This document shows, one piece after another, positions 54,238 to 62,745 of a stretch of DNA of 64,000 bases (the stretch's first letter is position 1; the number at the start of each line of letters is the position of its first letter). The notes under the pieces were generated by a model. The model was not told the DNA's origin, did no database searches, and worked only from the letters and a program-made list of their open reading frames with translations. Source of the DNA: Imperialibacter roseus. GTDB lineage: Bacteria; Bacteroidota; Bacteroidia; Cytophagales; Cyclobacteriaceae. The DNA lies in the NCBI RefSeq assembly GCF_032999765.1, contig NZ_CP136051.1, positions 6,466,501-6,530,500 on the forward strand, written 5' to 3'. A program made the translations under genes and the position numbers.

Positions 54238-55272
54238 ATGATGACAGTAGATTTCAGAAGTGATACCGTGACGAAGCCCACACCTGGCATGCTTGAAGCC
54301 ATGATGACGGCCGAGGTTGGCGACGATGTTTTTAACGAAGACCCTACTATAAAGAAGCTGGAGGCTAAAATAGCCGTCATGTTCGGAAAAGAGGCCGCTA
54401 TTTATTGCCCCTCAGGCACAATGACCAACCAAATTGCCCTGCGGATTCACACCCAACCGCAAGACGAGGTCATTTGCGACAAACGCTCTCATATTTATTT
54501 GTATGAGGGAGGAGGTATCGCCAGCAACTCGCATATTTCAGCAAGACTGGTTGACGGCGACCGGGGTCGGCTTTCGCCAGAGCATATATTGGAAAACATC
54601 AACAACCCGGATGATATCCACCTGCCACTCACCACGCTGGTGTCTCTGGAAAACACTATGAACAAAGGGGGAGGTGCTTATTACACGCTGGCCCAGATCA
54701 AAGCCGTGAGTGACGCCGCCCGCTCGAACAGCTTGAAAATGCATCTTGACGGTGCTCGTATTTTCAATGCATTAGTAGAAACGGGCGATCGGCCAGAGGA
54801 TGTTGGCGAGCTGTTCGATACCGTGTCCGCCTGCTTTTCCAAAGGACTTGGAGCCCCGGTTGGCTCGGCTTTGGTGGGTAGCCATGAGCACATCAAAAAG
54901 GCAAAACGGGTTCGCAAGGTTTTTGGTGGCGGTATGCGTCAGGCAGGGTTTCTGGCAGCTGCCTGCATCTATGCGCTCGACAACCATGTAGAAAGACTGA
55001 AGATTGATCACCAGAAAGCCAAAGCGCTTGGAGGGTTGATAGAAACGATTCCTTATGTTACCGGACTACTACCTGTGGATACCAATATTGTCATCTTTGA
55101 ACTGGACAAAAAGGTGCTGGCAACTGACATGGTAGCCAAACTGAAAGAGGCAGGCATTTTGGCTGTGCCATTTGGAAAGCATGAGGTAAGGTTGGTGACG
55201 CACCTGGACATCAAGGATGACATGATCGACTATTTTGGCCAGGCTGTGGGGAAACTGAAAAGTGCGTTTTAG
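54238..55272 (+). CDS. ltaE: Low-specificity threonine aldolase / beta-eliminating lyase
   Basis: A 344-residue PLP enzyme of the GLY1/LtaE type that splits threonine or allo-threonine to glycine and acetaldehyde. It starts VDFRSDTVTKPTPGML, has CPSGTMTNQIAL and HLDGARIFNA, and binds PLP through K202 in FSKGLGAPVGS. Two adjacent ATGs (54238 and 54241) are possible starts. Its last four bases overlap the convergent EamA gene. Confidence 0.9.
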   Translation: MMTVDFRSDTVTKPTPGMLEAMMTAEVGDDVFNEDPTIKKLEAKIAVMFGKEAAIYCPSGTMTNQIALRIHTQPQDEVICDKRSHIYLYEGGGIASNSHISARLVDGDRGRLSPEHILENINNPDDIHLPLTTLVSLENTMNKGGGAYYTLAQIKAVSDAARSNSLKMHLDGARIFNALVETGDRPEDVGELFDTVSACFSKGLGAPVGSALVGSHEHIKKAKRVRKVFGGGMRQAGFLAAACIYALDNHVERLKIDHQKAKALGGLIETIPYVTGLLPVDTNIVIFELDKKVLATDMVAKLKEAGILAVPFGKHEVRLVTHLDIKDDMIDYFGQAVGKLKSAF

Positions 55273-56156
55273 TTACCCCTTTTTACACTCACCAGGTATA
55301 CCCCAAGAAAAATAAGACCTGCGGAAATGAGCTTGCCAATGGTGGGAAGCTCCCGCCCCGATACCACTTCAATAAGCGTGGCGAAAAGAGGTTGAAGAAA
55401 GATGTAATAGCCAACTACTGACGAGTTCACGTATTTCAAGGCCGATACATTGGCAATGTAGGCAATAACGGTTGTTCCAATGAGCACGTAGCTTATGCTA
55501 ATCCACTGGGCGCAGGACAAGTCCCCAAATGGAATGTTAACAGCCTCGTGAATTGAAAACGGAGTAACGAAAAGCAATCCAAAAAGAAATGTCCATTTAA
55601 CAACAGTCAGCGGGTGGTATTGAGCCATCAGTCGCTTGACCAAAACAAGGTAAATAGCATAGGAAACAGCGTTGCCGATCACAAGAAGGTCTCCCAAAAG
55701 AAAGCTGTTGCTGAAGGAGAATTCATGCAGACCGACAAGAAAAACCGCTCCACATAAGCCAAAAGCAAGTCCGAGCGCTTTTCTTCTAGTAATCCTTTCT
55801 TTCAACAGAAAATACGACATTGTGACTACCGCCACTGGAGTAAGGGTCATGATCAAAGCGCCGTTGACGGGAGAAGTCATGCTGAGGCCTTTGAAGAACA
55901 TGAGCATGTTGATGGCAGCGCCAAAAAGACCGCAGGCAATCAGCCGGATAAAATCTTTGCGGCTCTCGACCTTTTCGTTGGTAAATAGTGGCTGAATGAG
56001 CCAAAAAAGTACTGTTGCAACAAACACCCGCACAAGAATAAACGCAAACGGAGATACCGGCTCCGGCATCACCGATTTGGCAACGCTGTAGTTGGCGCCG
56101 TAGAGTAAGCCAGTAATCAAAAGTGCAGGATGAACCCACCAGGGGTTTGCTTTCAT
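55269..56156 (-). CDS. EamA-family (DMT superfamily) transporter
   Basis: A 295-residue inner-membrane protein with ten predicted membrane segments in two EamA repeats. Each has the family features: ALLITGLLYGANYSVAKSV at the start and, in the second, YVLIGTTVIAYIANVSALKYVNSSVVGYYIFLQPLFATL near the end. Such carriers export amino acids, nucleosides or metabolites; the substrate cannot be told from sequence. It overlaps the threonine aldolase gene by 4 bp tail to tail. Confidence 0.88.
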   Translation of the reverse strand: MKANPWWVHPALLITGLLYGANYSVAKSVMPEPVSPFAFILVRVFVATVLFWLIQPLFTNEKVESRKDFIRLIACGLFGAAINMLMFFKGLSMTSPVNGALIMTLTPVAVVTMSYFLLKERITRRKALGLAFGLCGAVFLVGLHEFSFSNSFLLGDLLVIGNAVSYAIYLVLVKRLMAQYHPLTVVKWTFLFGLLFVTPFSIHEAVNIPFGDLSCAQWISISYVLIGTTVIAYIANVSALKYVNSSVVGYYIFLQPLFATLIEVVSGRELPTIGKLISAGLIFLGVYLVSVKRGN

Positions 56157-56211
56157 GGCTGGAAATTATGGCACGAAGGTAGGCACTATAATGCCCACAT
56201 GCCAATTCGGC

Positions 56212-57336
56212 CTAGTTGCTGATTTGAATGGTTATGGTACTCAACGGAGTGCCTGTTATCCCATCGTTGTATTTCCAGGGGCCGCTGTTTTGCAATAACC
56301 GGATGGCTTCCTGATCGCAAGACTCGCAAAGAGATTTGCTAACCGTGATGTTTTGAGGAGCTCCCTGGGAAGTAAGAGAAAATGTAAGCTGCACTTCCCC
56401 AGCGACCATGTCAGCTGTTTTCTGCTGGCTGTCTGATACGAACTTTCTGAATACGTCCATTCCTGACACCGGCGCTGCCAGCTGAGTATTAATTGTCGGG
56501 CTGGCTGACCGGGCAGCTGATTTAGCTACCGGAGATGCCTCTTTTTTTGCTTTGTCTTCAGTGCTGCTTACATCAAGCGAGGTAATGGCGTTGAATTCTG
56601 AGAGTTTGGGGACGGAGACCTCTTGCGCCAATGACTCAGTAGCGACTTCTTCCAATTCAGCTTCCCGCAAGGCCACACCCGCACCTGCAGCTTGTTCTCG
56701 CTGCGTGACGAGTTCATCTGCGGCAATGTCATCGGCAATAGCTATTGGCGTTGTTGCGTTGTCTGCTTCGTCTTCGGTGGCCTCCGTTAGCTGGTTGGCG
56801 GCTACTGGTTGTGGTGCCACCTCGGCTGTCTGGTCTGTCGTAGCAGGTTGGCTCTGAGTCACCGGGCCGCCGGAGATGACGTCTTTTTCATCAGCTTCCG
56901 TCAATGAGTCGGTTTGCTCATTCGCAATCGGTAAGGCAGGAGTCAAATCGTCCGCCACAAGCGATGAGTCGGTTGGCACAGTTTCCGAACTGGCCACTTC
57001 CTCTTTTATCGGACTGTTCGTCAGTCTCCAGGCCGAGAAGCCTGCCACCAGTAGCAGCGTAACCACGGCCGCTATTTTCCAAACGTTAGAGAAGCTGTAA
57101 AAAGGTGCACTTTCAGACTTGGTCAGTTTCTTTTTCATATCAGCCAAATCTTTGGCCAGAAGCTTCACGTCCATATCCTGCAGGCCTTCCATCGCCTCAT
57201 AAAGGAAAGGGTCATTTTCTGCCTTTCTTTCAAAAGTGTACTTCTCCTTGCTACTCATCTCTTCATTGAGGTAGCGCAGAAGATCTTTTTCTTCCTGGCT
57301 TTTTGATGGATCGATATCGTTTTTGGGCTTGCTCAT
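56212..57336 (-). CDS. Putative anti-sigma factor with TonB-C-like domain
   Basis: A 374-residue single-pass protein. The N-terminal cytoplasmic part (about 1-82) begins with DLLRYLNEEMSSKEKYTFERKAENDPFLYEAMEGLQDMD, an anti-sigma-like segment. A membrane segment (about 84-104) is followed by a long acidic, alanine-rich low-complexity region (about 110-280) and a C-terminal TonB-C-like domain (about 300-374: GEVQLTFSLTSQGAPQNITVSKSLCESCDQEAIRLL). Its start overlaps the sigma gene stop by 4 bp, so it probably controls that sigma factor. Confidence 0.75.
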   Translation of the reverse strand: MSKPKNDIDPSKSQEEKDLLRYLNEEMSSKEKYTFERKAENDPFLYEAMEGLQDMDVKLLAKDLADMKKKLTKSESAPFYSFSNVWKIAAVVTLLLVAGFSAWRLTNSPIKEEVASSETVPTDSSLVADDLTPALPIANEQTDSLTEADEKDVISGGPVTQSQPATTDQTAEVAPQPVAANQLTEATEDEADNATTPIAIADDIAADELVTQREQAAGAGVALREAELEEVATESLAQEVSVPKLSEFNAITSLDVSSTEDKAKKEASPVAKSAARSASPTINTQLAAPVSGMDVFRKFVSDSQQKTADMVAGEVQLTFSLTSQGAPQNITVSKSLCESCDQEAIRLLQNSGPWKYNDGITGTPLSTITIQISN

Positions 57337-57881
57337 CTTTTACTCTCAATACAGAGCTTCAAGTTCCTTTTTCCGTTTTGAATATGGCTTTTCACTTGTT
57401 TCACATCTATACTTTTCTTCAATGCGATCTCTTCATAGGTCTTTTTGTTGAAATAGAACATCTCCACACATCCTTTCTGTTCCGTCTTCAGTTGCTCAAG
57501 GCATTGCTGTAGTTGCGGTGTGAGATCAGTTTCTTCTTCGTCTAATGGATGCACAACTTCGGTTGATTCCATAAATAAGTGTGCACTTTTTTCCTGAATT
57601 CCCTTTTTCGAACGAAGCTTCATCAGACAATGATTTTTAGCGACGACAAAAAGCCAGCTTCTGAATTTTTCTATTTTTTGGGAGGGGCTGGTTTCGTAGA
57701 GTTTCTCAAAAACCTCCATGGTAGCATCTTTGGCCTCCTCTTTGTCGCCCATGTACTTGAGGCAAACCCCATACACAAGAGCGAGGTAGCGGTCGTACAG
57801 TACTGCCAGCACCTTCCTGTCTTTTTCAGTCACGAATCCCTGCCACAGGGCCTCATCAGAAAATCTATCGAGTAATTCCAA
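57333..57881 (-). CDS. ECF-family RNA polymerase sigma factor
   Basis: A 182-residue sigma factor. Region 2 is AVLYDRYLALVYGVCLKYMGDKEEAKDATMEVFEKLYETSPSQKIEKFRSWLFVVAKNHCLMKLRSKK, and region 4 is CLEQLKTEQKGCVEMFYFNKKTYEEIALKKSIDVKQVKSHIQNGKRNLKLCIE. It overlaps the downstream anti-sigma-like gene by 4 bp. The VWA protein gene lies divergently 117 bp away and is a candidate target. Confidence 0.9.
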   Translation of the reverse strand: MELLDRFSDEALWQGFVTEKDRKVLAVLYDRYLALVYGVCLKYMGDKEEAKDATMEVFEKLYETSPSQKIEKFRSWLFVVAKNHCLMKLRSKKGIQEKSAHLFMESTEVVHPLDEEETDLTPQLQQCLEQLKTEQKGCVEMFYFNKKTYEEIALKKSIDVKQVKSHIQNGKRNLKLCIESKR

Positions 57882-57997
57882 ACGGGTGTTGCTTTTTTAA
57901 TGGTTAGCCAGTTGGTGACATAACGCTCAATCAAATTTATTAATGCCTAATTTATGGAATTTGAACTGGTCTTGCATCCTGTTATCAAAATCAAACT

Positions 57998-59893
57998 ATG
58001 ATGACAATGAAAAATGTAGCAAAACCCCTCGTACTGATAGCCCTGGTGCTATCTTCATTTACTGCCTACAGCCCGGCGTCCATAAAGGTTAATGGAACGG
58101 TGCTGAATGAAAAAGATGGCAAGCCACTAACTGACGTGAATGTTGCAGTCAAAACAACCGGCAAGACCACAGTCACCAACCAGAAAGGTGAATTCGAAAT
58201 TTTTGTACCTACTGAGAACGATGTGCTCATTTTTACCAAACCAGGATTTTTTAATAAGGAGGTAGCCGTGATCGGAAGAAAGGTGCTGGAGGTGAAGATG
58301 AAGGCTGACCCCAGCTGGAGGCCGGCAGTTGTACCAAAACCGGAACTAAAAGAGCTGGCTGACGAAGAAGAGATTGCCTTTGATATGGCGGTTAGTCAAC
58401 CCATGGAAAGAAGCATGAAGAAGTCGATGGCTATGGGAGCGGCTTACAGCACAGCTTATCATGTGGAGCCTGCACCTGTGGTTCACAACACAGAAGGCTA
58501 TGCTACCATTCACGAGAACGTTTTCCATCAACCGCTGAACGAACCGCTTTCTACTTTTTCTATCGATGTCGACGCAGCTTCTTACTCCAACATGCGCAGG
58601 TTCCTGAGCCAGGGCCAAAAACCTCCGGTCGACGCCGTCCGCATCGAAGAAATGATCAACTACTTTGACTATGACTACCCACAGCCTGAAGGCAATGATC
58701 CTTTTTCCATCAACACCGAATTGTCTTCTGCTCCCTGGAATCCAAAGCACTATCTGGTGCACATCGGCTTGCAAGGCAAAGTCATCCCAACCGACAATCT
58801 ACCTCCCAGCAACCTGGTGTTTCAGATCGATGTGTCAGGTTCTATGAGTGATCCCAACAAGCTGCCCTTGCTGAAGTCGTCTTTTAAGCTGTTGACTGAG
58901 CAACTACGTCCGGTTGACAAGGTAGCCATCGTGGTGTATGCTGGTGCGGCCGGTCTTGTGCTACCCCCCACGAGTGGCAGCGACAAGCAAACCATCATGG
59001 AAGCATTTGACAAGTTACAGGCCGGCGGGTCTACCGCAGGTGGCGCTGGAATACATCTGGCTTACAAAACGGCCCTCGAAAACCTGGTAGAAGGTGGAAA
59101 CAATCGGGTGATTCTGGCCACGGATGGCGACTTTAATGTAGGCGAGTCGAGCGATGCCAGCATGGAAAGGCTGATTGAGCAAAAAAGAAATGATGGCATC
59201 TTCCTTACCGTTCTTGGCTTCGGCATGGGTAATTACAAAGATTCCAAAATGGAAATACTGGCCGACAAGGGAAATGGCAATTATGCCTATATCGATAATA
59301 TTCTGGAGGCCAAAAAAGTGCTTGTTAATGAATTTGGAGGCACCCTGTTCACCATTGCGAAAGACGTGAAAATACAGGTGGAGTTCAATCCAGCCAAAGT
59401 GCAGGCCTATCGCCTGATTGGTTATGAGAACAGGCTTTTGAACAAAGAAGACTTCAATGACGACAAGAAGGATGCCGGGGAACTTGGCTCAGGCCATACA
59501 GTAACGGCGCTGTACGAAATCATACCGGTGGGAGTCAACAGTAGCTTTCTGCCTGTTGATCCGTTGAAGTACCAGCAGAATACCGTCGTACCTGACGCTG
59601 CTAAAACAAATGAGTTGATGACTGTGAAGCTACGTTACAAGCAGCCTGATGGCGACACCAGCAAGCTTTTGGTCAACACGATCATGGACGAGCCAACAGC
59701 CAAAACCTCGGAGAATTACAGATGGTCAGCTGCTGTTGCTGGTTTTGGCATGATGCTAAGAAACTCCGAGTTCAAAGGTGATATTACATACGACCAGGTA
59801 GTGTCGCTGGCTAATGGAGCCAAAGGCCAGGATAAAAACGGTTACCGCATAGAATTCATTAACCTGGTGAAGTCGGCGATGTTGCTGAACTAA
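57998..59893 (+). CDS. VWA domain protein, YfbK type, with N-terminal carboxypeptidase-like domain
   Basis: A 631-residue secreted protein. A signal peptide (to about 28), a carboxypeptidase-regulatory-like domain (about 29-102: VNGTVLNEKDGKPLTDVNV), a linker, then the von Willebrand factor domain family N-terminal region (about 175-260) and a VWA domain with an intact metal site D278-V-S280-G-S282. The C-terminus is of the DUF3520 type (to 631). YfbK-like proteins are found at the cell surface in Bacteroidota; function is undefined. It diverges from the sigma/anti-sigma pair and ends in a long hairpin. Confidence 0.87.
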   Translation: MMTMKNVAKPLVLIALVLSSFTAYSPASIKVNGTVLNEKDGKPLTDVNVAVKTTGKTTVTNQKGEFEIFVPTENDVLIFTKPGFFNKEVAVIGRKVLEVKMKADPSWRPAVVPKPELKELADEEEIAFDMAVSQPMERSMKKSMAMGAAYSTAYHVEPAPVVHNTEGYATIHENVFHQPLNEPLSTFSIDVDAASYSNMRRFLSQGQKPPVDAVRIEEMINYFDYDYPQPEGNDPFSINTELSSAPWNPKHYLVHIGLQGKVIPTDNLPPSNLVFQIDVSGSMSDPNKLPLLKSSFKLLTEQLRPVDKVAIVVYAGAAGLVLPPTSGSDKQTIMEAFDKLQAGGSTAGGAGIHLAYKTALENLVEGGNNRVILATDGDFNVGESSDASMERLIEQKRNDGIFLTVLGFGMGNYKDSKMEILADKGNGNYAYIDNILEAKKVLVNEFGGTLFTIAKDVKIQVEFNPAKVQAYRLIGYENRLLNKEDFNDDKKDAGELGSGHTVTALYEIIPVGVNSSFLPVDPLKYQQNTVVPDAAKTNELMTVKLRYKQPDGDTSKLLVNTIMDEPTAKTSENYRWSAAVAGFGMMLRNSEFKGDITYDQVVSLANGAKGQDKNGYRIEFINLVKSAMLLN

Positions 59894-59916
59894 ACTAAGT
59901 TTCAGATTTTCTTTGC

Positions 59917-59970
59917 GCCTCTGTGCCATGGCGAGAAACTATTTCGCCTGGACGCAGAGGCTTTGTTTTT
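59917..59970 (+). terminator. Terminator after the VWA gene
   Basis: Arms GCCTCTG (59917-59923) / CAGAGGC (59955-59961), with an inner GGCGA / TCGCC stem, are followed by TTTGTTTTTT. Confidence 0.8.
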
Positions 59971-60053
59971 TACCTGATTCATGCCTGTGCTACACGGCTG
60001 TTTAGATCAAATTTGCTTACTTTGTTTCTCCTGTAAAACGCCAAAACACCAAC

Positions 60054-61322
60054 ATGTTCCAAAACACTTTTCCCCTCGCCGAACGCATGCGCCCCACCAC
60101 CCTCGATCAGCTGATCGGGCAGGAGCACCTGGTGGGAGAGAAGGGGATTTTGAGGAAGGTGATCCTTTCCGGGCAAATTCCCTCGATGATCTTTTGGGGA
60201 CCTCCTGGCGTGGGCAAAACCACTATGGCCAATATCATTGCCAATACTCTGAAGGTGCCTTTTGAAACACTCAGTGCCGTCAGCGCCGGAGTGAAAGATG
60301 TGAGGGAGGTCATTCAGAAAGCCAGACCCGGCATCCGCACCGTATTGTTCATTGACGAGATTCATCGTTTCAATAAATCGCAGCAGGATGCGCTATTGGG
60401 GGCGGTCGAAAAAGGAAAAATCACACTCATTGGTGCCACAACCGAAAATCCCAGCTTTGAAATCAACTCGGCCCTGCTTAGTCGCTGCCAGGTGTATACC
60501 CTGAAGGCTCTTGAGGTAAAAGACCTTGAGAACCTGCTGGCCAATGCCATGAAGGCGGACGAAAAATTGAAGGACAGGAAGATCAAGCTGAAGGAGAAGG
60601 CGGCTTTGTTCCGACTATCGGGCGGTGATGCCAGGAAACTTCTGAATTTGTTTGAACTGGTCACTGACCAGTATCCTGACGACCCTTTGGAGATTACCGA
60701 CGAGATGGTGACCAGCACAGCCCAGCAGCGGATCAGCATTTACGATAAGTCAGGAGAGCAACACTACGATATTATTTCTGCCTTCATCAAGTCCATCAGG
60801 GGTAGCGATCCAAATGCCGCCGTATATTACCTGGCCCGCATGATTGAAGGAGGTGAGGATGTGAAGTTCATTGCCCGGCGCATGCTCATTCTGGCGTCAG
60901 AGGACATTGGCAATGCCAATCCAAATGCCTTGTTACTGGCTACTTCCACCTTTCAGGCAGTGACCATGATCGGTTACCCGGAATCTCGCATCATCCTTTC
61001 TCAATGCGCCACCTATCTGGCCTGCTCCGCAAAAAGCAACGCCAGCTACGAGGCTATCAACAGCGCCATTTCCCTCGTGAATCAAACGGGAGACCTTTCG
61101 GTTCCTCTCGCCATTCGCAATGCGCCTACGAAACTGATGAAAGATCTCAACTACGGCAAGGATTACCAATACGCCCATAGCCATAAGGGTAACTTTGCTG
61201 AAATGGAGTTTTTGCCCGAGGAGATAAAAGGCACGAAACTATACGACCCCGGGAAGAACGCCCGTGAGGAAGAAATGAGAAAGCAGCTACGGGCTCTGTG
61301 GAAAGAGAAGTATGGGTATTGA
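60054..61322 (+). CDS. rarA: Replication-associated recombination protein A (RarA/MgsA)
   Basis: A 422-residue AAA+ ATPase acting at stalled or damaged replication forks. The N-terminus is FPLAERMRPTTLDQLIGQEHLVGEKGIL, with Walker A GPPGVGKT at 49-56, Walker B VLFIDEIHRFNKSQQDALL, and sensor 1 IGATTENPSFEIN. The C-terminal tetramerisation domain is complete (DPNAAVYYLARMIEGGEDVKFIARRMLILASEDIGNANP). Single gene; the element copy B follows it. Confidence 0.95.
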   Translation: MFQNTFPLAERMRPTTLDQLIGQEHLVGEKGILRKVILSGQIPSMIFWGPPGVGKTTMANIIANTLKVPFETLSAVSAGVKDVREVIQKARPGIRTVLFIDEIHRFNKSQQDALLGAVEKGKITLIGATTENPSFEINSALLSRCQVYTLKALEVKDLENLLANAMKADEKLKDRKIKLKEKAALFRLSGGDARKLLNLFELVTDQYPDDPLEITDEMVTSTAQQRISIYDKSGEQHYDIISAFIKSIRGSDPNAAVYYLARMIEGGEDVKFIARRMLILASEDIGNANPNALLLATSTFQAVTMIGYPESRIILSQCATYLACSAKSNASYEAINSAISLVNQTGDLSVPLAIRNAPTKLMKDLNYGKDYQYAHSHKGNFAEMEFLPEEIKGTKLYDPGKNAREEEMRKQLRALWKEKYGY

Positions 61323-61645
61323 CCAGGAATTTCAAGCTTTGCTCCCTTTAGGGTACCCGGCTTAGGGTGGGGGTAAACAAAGCTTGGAATTGTGTTCAGT
61401 GAGACTTTTGTGGTGCCCACAGCGTCAGCTGGTGGCACCACCTTTTAAAAGGATCAAGCGGAAAACCTGGGGAGTAAGACGCTGAAATAACGTTGTACCA
61501 TTTGGGGAATGATAGACAATAAAGAAGCAAAACTGGTTCAATGCGTCCCGCTTGGACCTTTTGCTTCTTTATGTAATGACATAATACTCTTGTCAAAAGA
61601 ATTAATCCCCCAGAAATATTGCTTGATCCTTTTAAAACAACTGCA
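61323..61645. other. Intergenic stretch holding MITE copy B
   Basis: This stretch lies between the convergent rarA and GNAT genes. Apart from the element I see only a short palindrome region near 61325-61390 (AAGCTT-containing: CAAGCTTTG ... CAAAGCTTG). Confidence 0.6.
61451..61629. mobile_element. MITE-like element, copy B (179 bp, 8-bp target duplication)
   Basis: The ends are GGATCAAGCGGAAAACCTGG on the left and CCAGAAATATTGCTTGATCC on the right, and it is flanked by TTTTAAAA on both sides (61443-61450 and 61630-61637). The central hairpin (61519-61572) is identical in sequence over more than 50 bp to that of copy A. The size differs from copy A by one base. No coding capacity. Confidence 0.84.
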
Positions 61646-62146
61646 TTATACCGCCGTCTTACTCCTCCTTTCTAACAGCACAGTGTCTCTCCATATTCCA
61701 TGTAGCTGCGCAATCTTTTCCCTGTAGCCAATTTCCCGGAAGCCCATGCTTTTGTGAAGGGCTATTGTCGCCACGTTCTCTCTGAAAACCGAAGACTGCA
61801 AAGTCCAGAAGCCTTCCGACTCCGCCGCAATGATCAATTCCTGAAAGAGCGCTTTCCCGAGACCTTTTCCCCTGAAATCATTTTTGATGTAAATACTCAC
61901 CTCAGCCACTCCTTTATAAACCTGTCGTTTCGAGACCGCACTTAGTGCCGCCCAGCCAACGACCTTCTTATCTACTTTGGCAACCAACCGACATGCATGA
62001 AGGTGTCCGGCATCCCAATTTTCCCAGCCGGGACTTTGAGTTTCAAACGTCGCCAGCCCCGTTTCAATGCCCTCCAGGTAGATGCGTTCTACCTCTGGCC
62101 AGTTGGCGGGCACCATTTCAGCTATCTCAGTTTTCATTTGAAGCAA
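61646..62146 (-). CDS. GNAT acetyltransferase, phosphinothricin acetyltransferase-like
   Basis: A 166-residue N-acetyltransferase. The pattern MVPANWPEVERIYLEGIETGLATFETQSPGWENWDAGH is typical of the PAT/YncA group, as is the acetyl-CoA site with RGKGLGKALFQELI and the ending GFREIGYREKIAQLHGIWRDTVLLERRS. Members acetylate phosphinothricin, methionine derivatives or related amino acids; the native substrate is unknown. The start could also be the in-frame ATG three codons later. It may be acquired, given the element next to it, but codon use gives no clear sign. Confidence 0.88.
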   Translation of the reverse strand: MLQMKTEIAEMVPANWPEVERIYLEGIETGLATFETQSPGWENWDAGHLHACRLVAKVDKKVVGWAALSAVSKRQVYKGVAEVSIYIKNDFRGKGLGKALFQELIIAAESEGFWTLQSSVFRENVATIALHKSMGFREIGYREKIAQLHGIWRDTVLLERRSKTAV

Positions 62147-62210
62147 TTTTTAGTGCCAGGCACAGTCCTCAGTTGGCGCTGGCGGCACATTTCAACCAAG
62201 CTAGCAAAAA

Positions 62211-62660
62211 TCAATTACAGCACGATGCCGCTGACAAAGCAAGTTCGAGACTTGGTTTGCAAACCGGTTGCTGAGCAAATAACTTGATGCGCAGCGTGTC
62301 CTCATCGTTTTCTATTAGTTCCACGCTGTAAACCGACGTTCTAAGCGCTCCGTGGCCCCATTCAAAGAATACTTCTGCTTCTTTGTCCATTGCATCTTTC
62401 GTGTCAACCAAGTCTAATATGGAAAGTGCCTTGTCGGTTGTCCAGGGCTTTCTCAGGGTCTCCAGGTCATTTACGTAGAGTTGCACAACCGTCTGATTGA
62501 ATGCCAGTTTTCTGCCTCCACAATCTACCGATGTAATCTTTTGGTTCTTTACCTCTGTGATGTGAAAAGTGGCTGGAAGGAATTTTCCTGGTGCGTACTC
62601 AAATTCGAGGTGCCTTCCTTTTTCTGACCTAAGCAATGATAGTAGTTCTTGTGTTCTCAT
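62211..62660 (-). CDS. DUF6428-like protein, orphan of an ArsR-type regulon
   Basis: A 149-residue cytoplasmic protein. The core, PATFHITEVKNQKITSVDCGGRKLAFNQTVVQLYVND, fits the DUF6428 pattern (FHxTEV, DCGG, QLxxxD), and the C-terminus ends with a cysteine pair (AASCCN). Such proteins lie in arsenic-resistance clusters of Bacteroidota beside arsR, but their activity is not known. The frame is open upstream to 62864, yet that extension runs through two operator-like palindromes, so the ATG at 62660 is chosen. No arsR, arsenate reductase or pump gene is nearby. Confidence 0.7.
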   Translation of the reverse strand: MRTQELLSLLRSEKGRHLEFEYAPGKFLPATFHITEVKNQKITSVDCGGRKLAFNQTVVQLYVNDLETLRKPWTTDKALSILDLVDTKDAMDKEAEVFFEWGHGALRTSVYSVELIENDEDTLRIKLFAQQPVCKPSLELALSAASCCN

Positions 62661-62745
62661 GATTAATCGTATTATTACGATGGTTAACGATAAAAAATAT
62701 GCCGGACTACCCGGCAAGACTATTAATCGTAATATTACGATACAA
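62661..62745 (-). promoter_or_regulatory. Two ArsR-type operator palindromes upstream of the DUF6428-like gene
   Basis: ATCGTAATATTACGAT (about 62727-62743) is a perfect 16-bp palindrome. A second copy, ATCGTATTATTACGAT, lies about 60 bp closer to the gene, directly before its ATG. Both are preceded by TTA (TTAATCGTA). Paired palindromes of this kind are typical binding sites for ArsR/SmtB repressors. The distal one overlaps the stop codon of the upstream gene. Confidence 0.65.

Larger units (their letters stand above)
53935..54240. other. Intergenic stretch with core hairpin and REP-like repeats
   Basis: This 306-bp stretch has no supported gene; a small frame on the minus strand that translates the repeats was discarded. 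It contains the features listed separately at 53974-54027 and 54118-54197. Confidence 0.6.
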
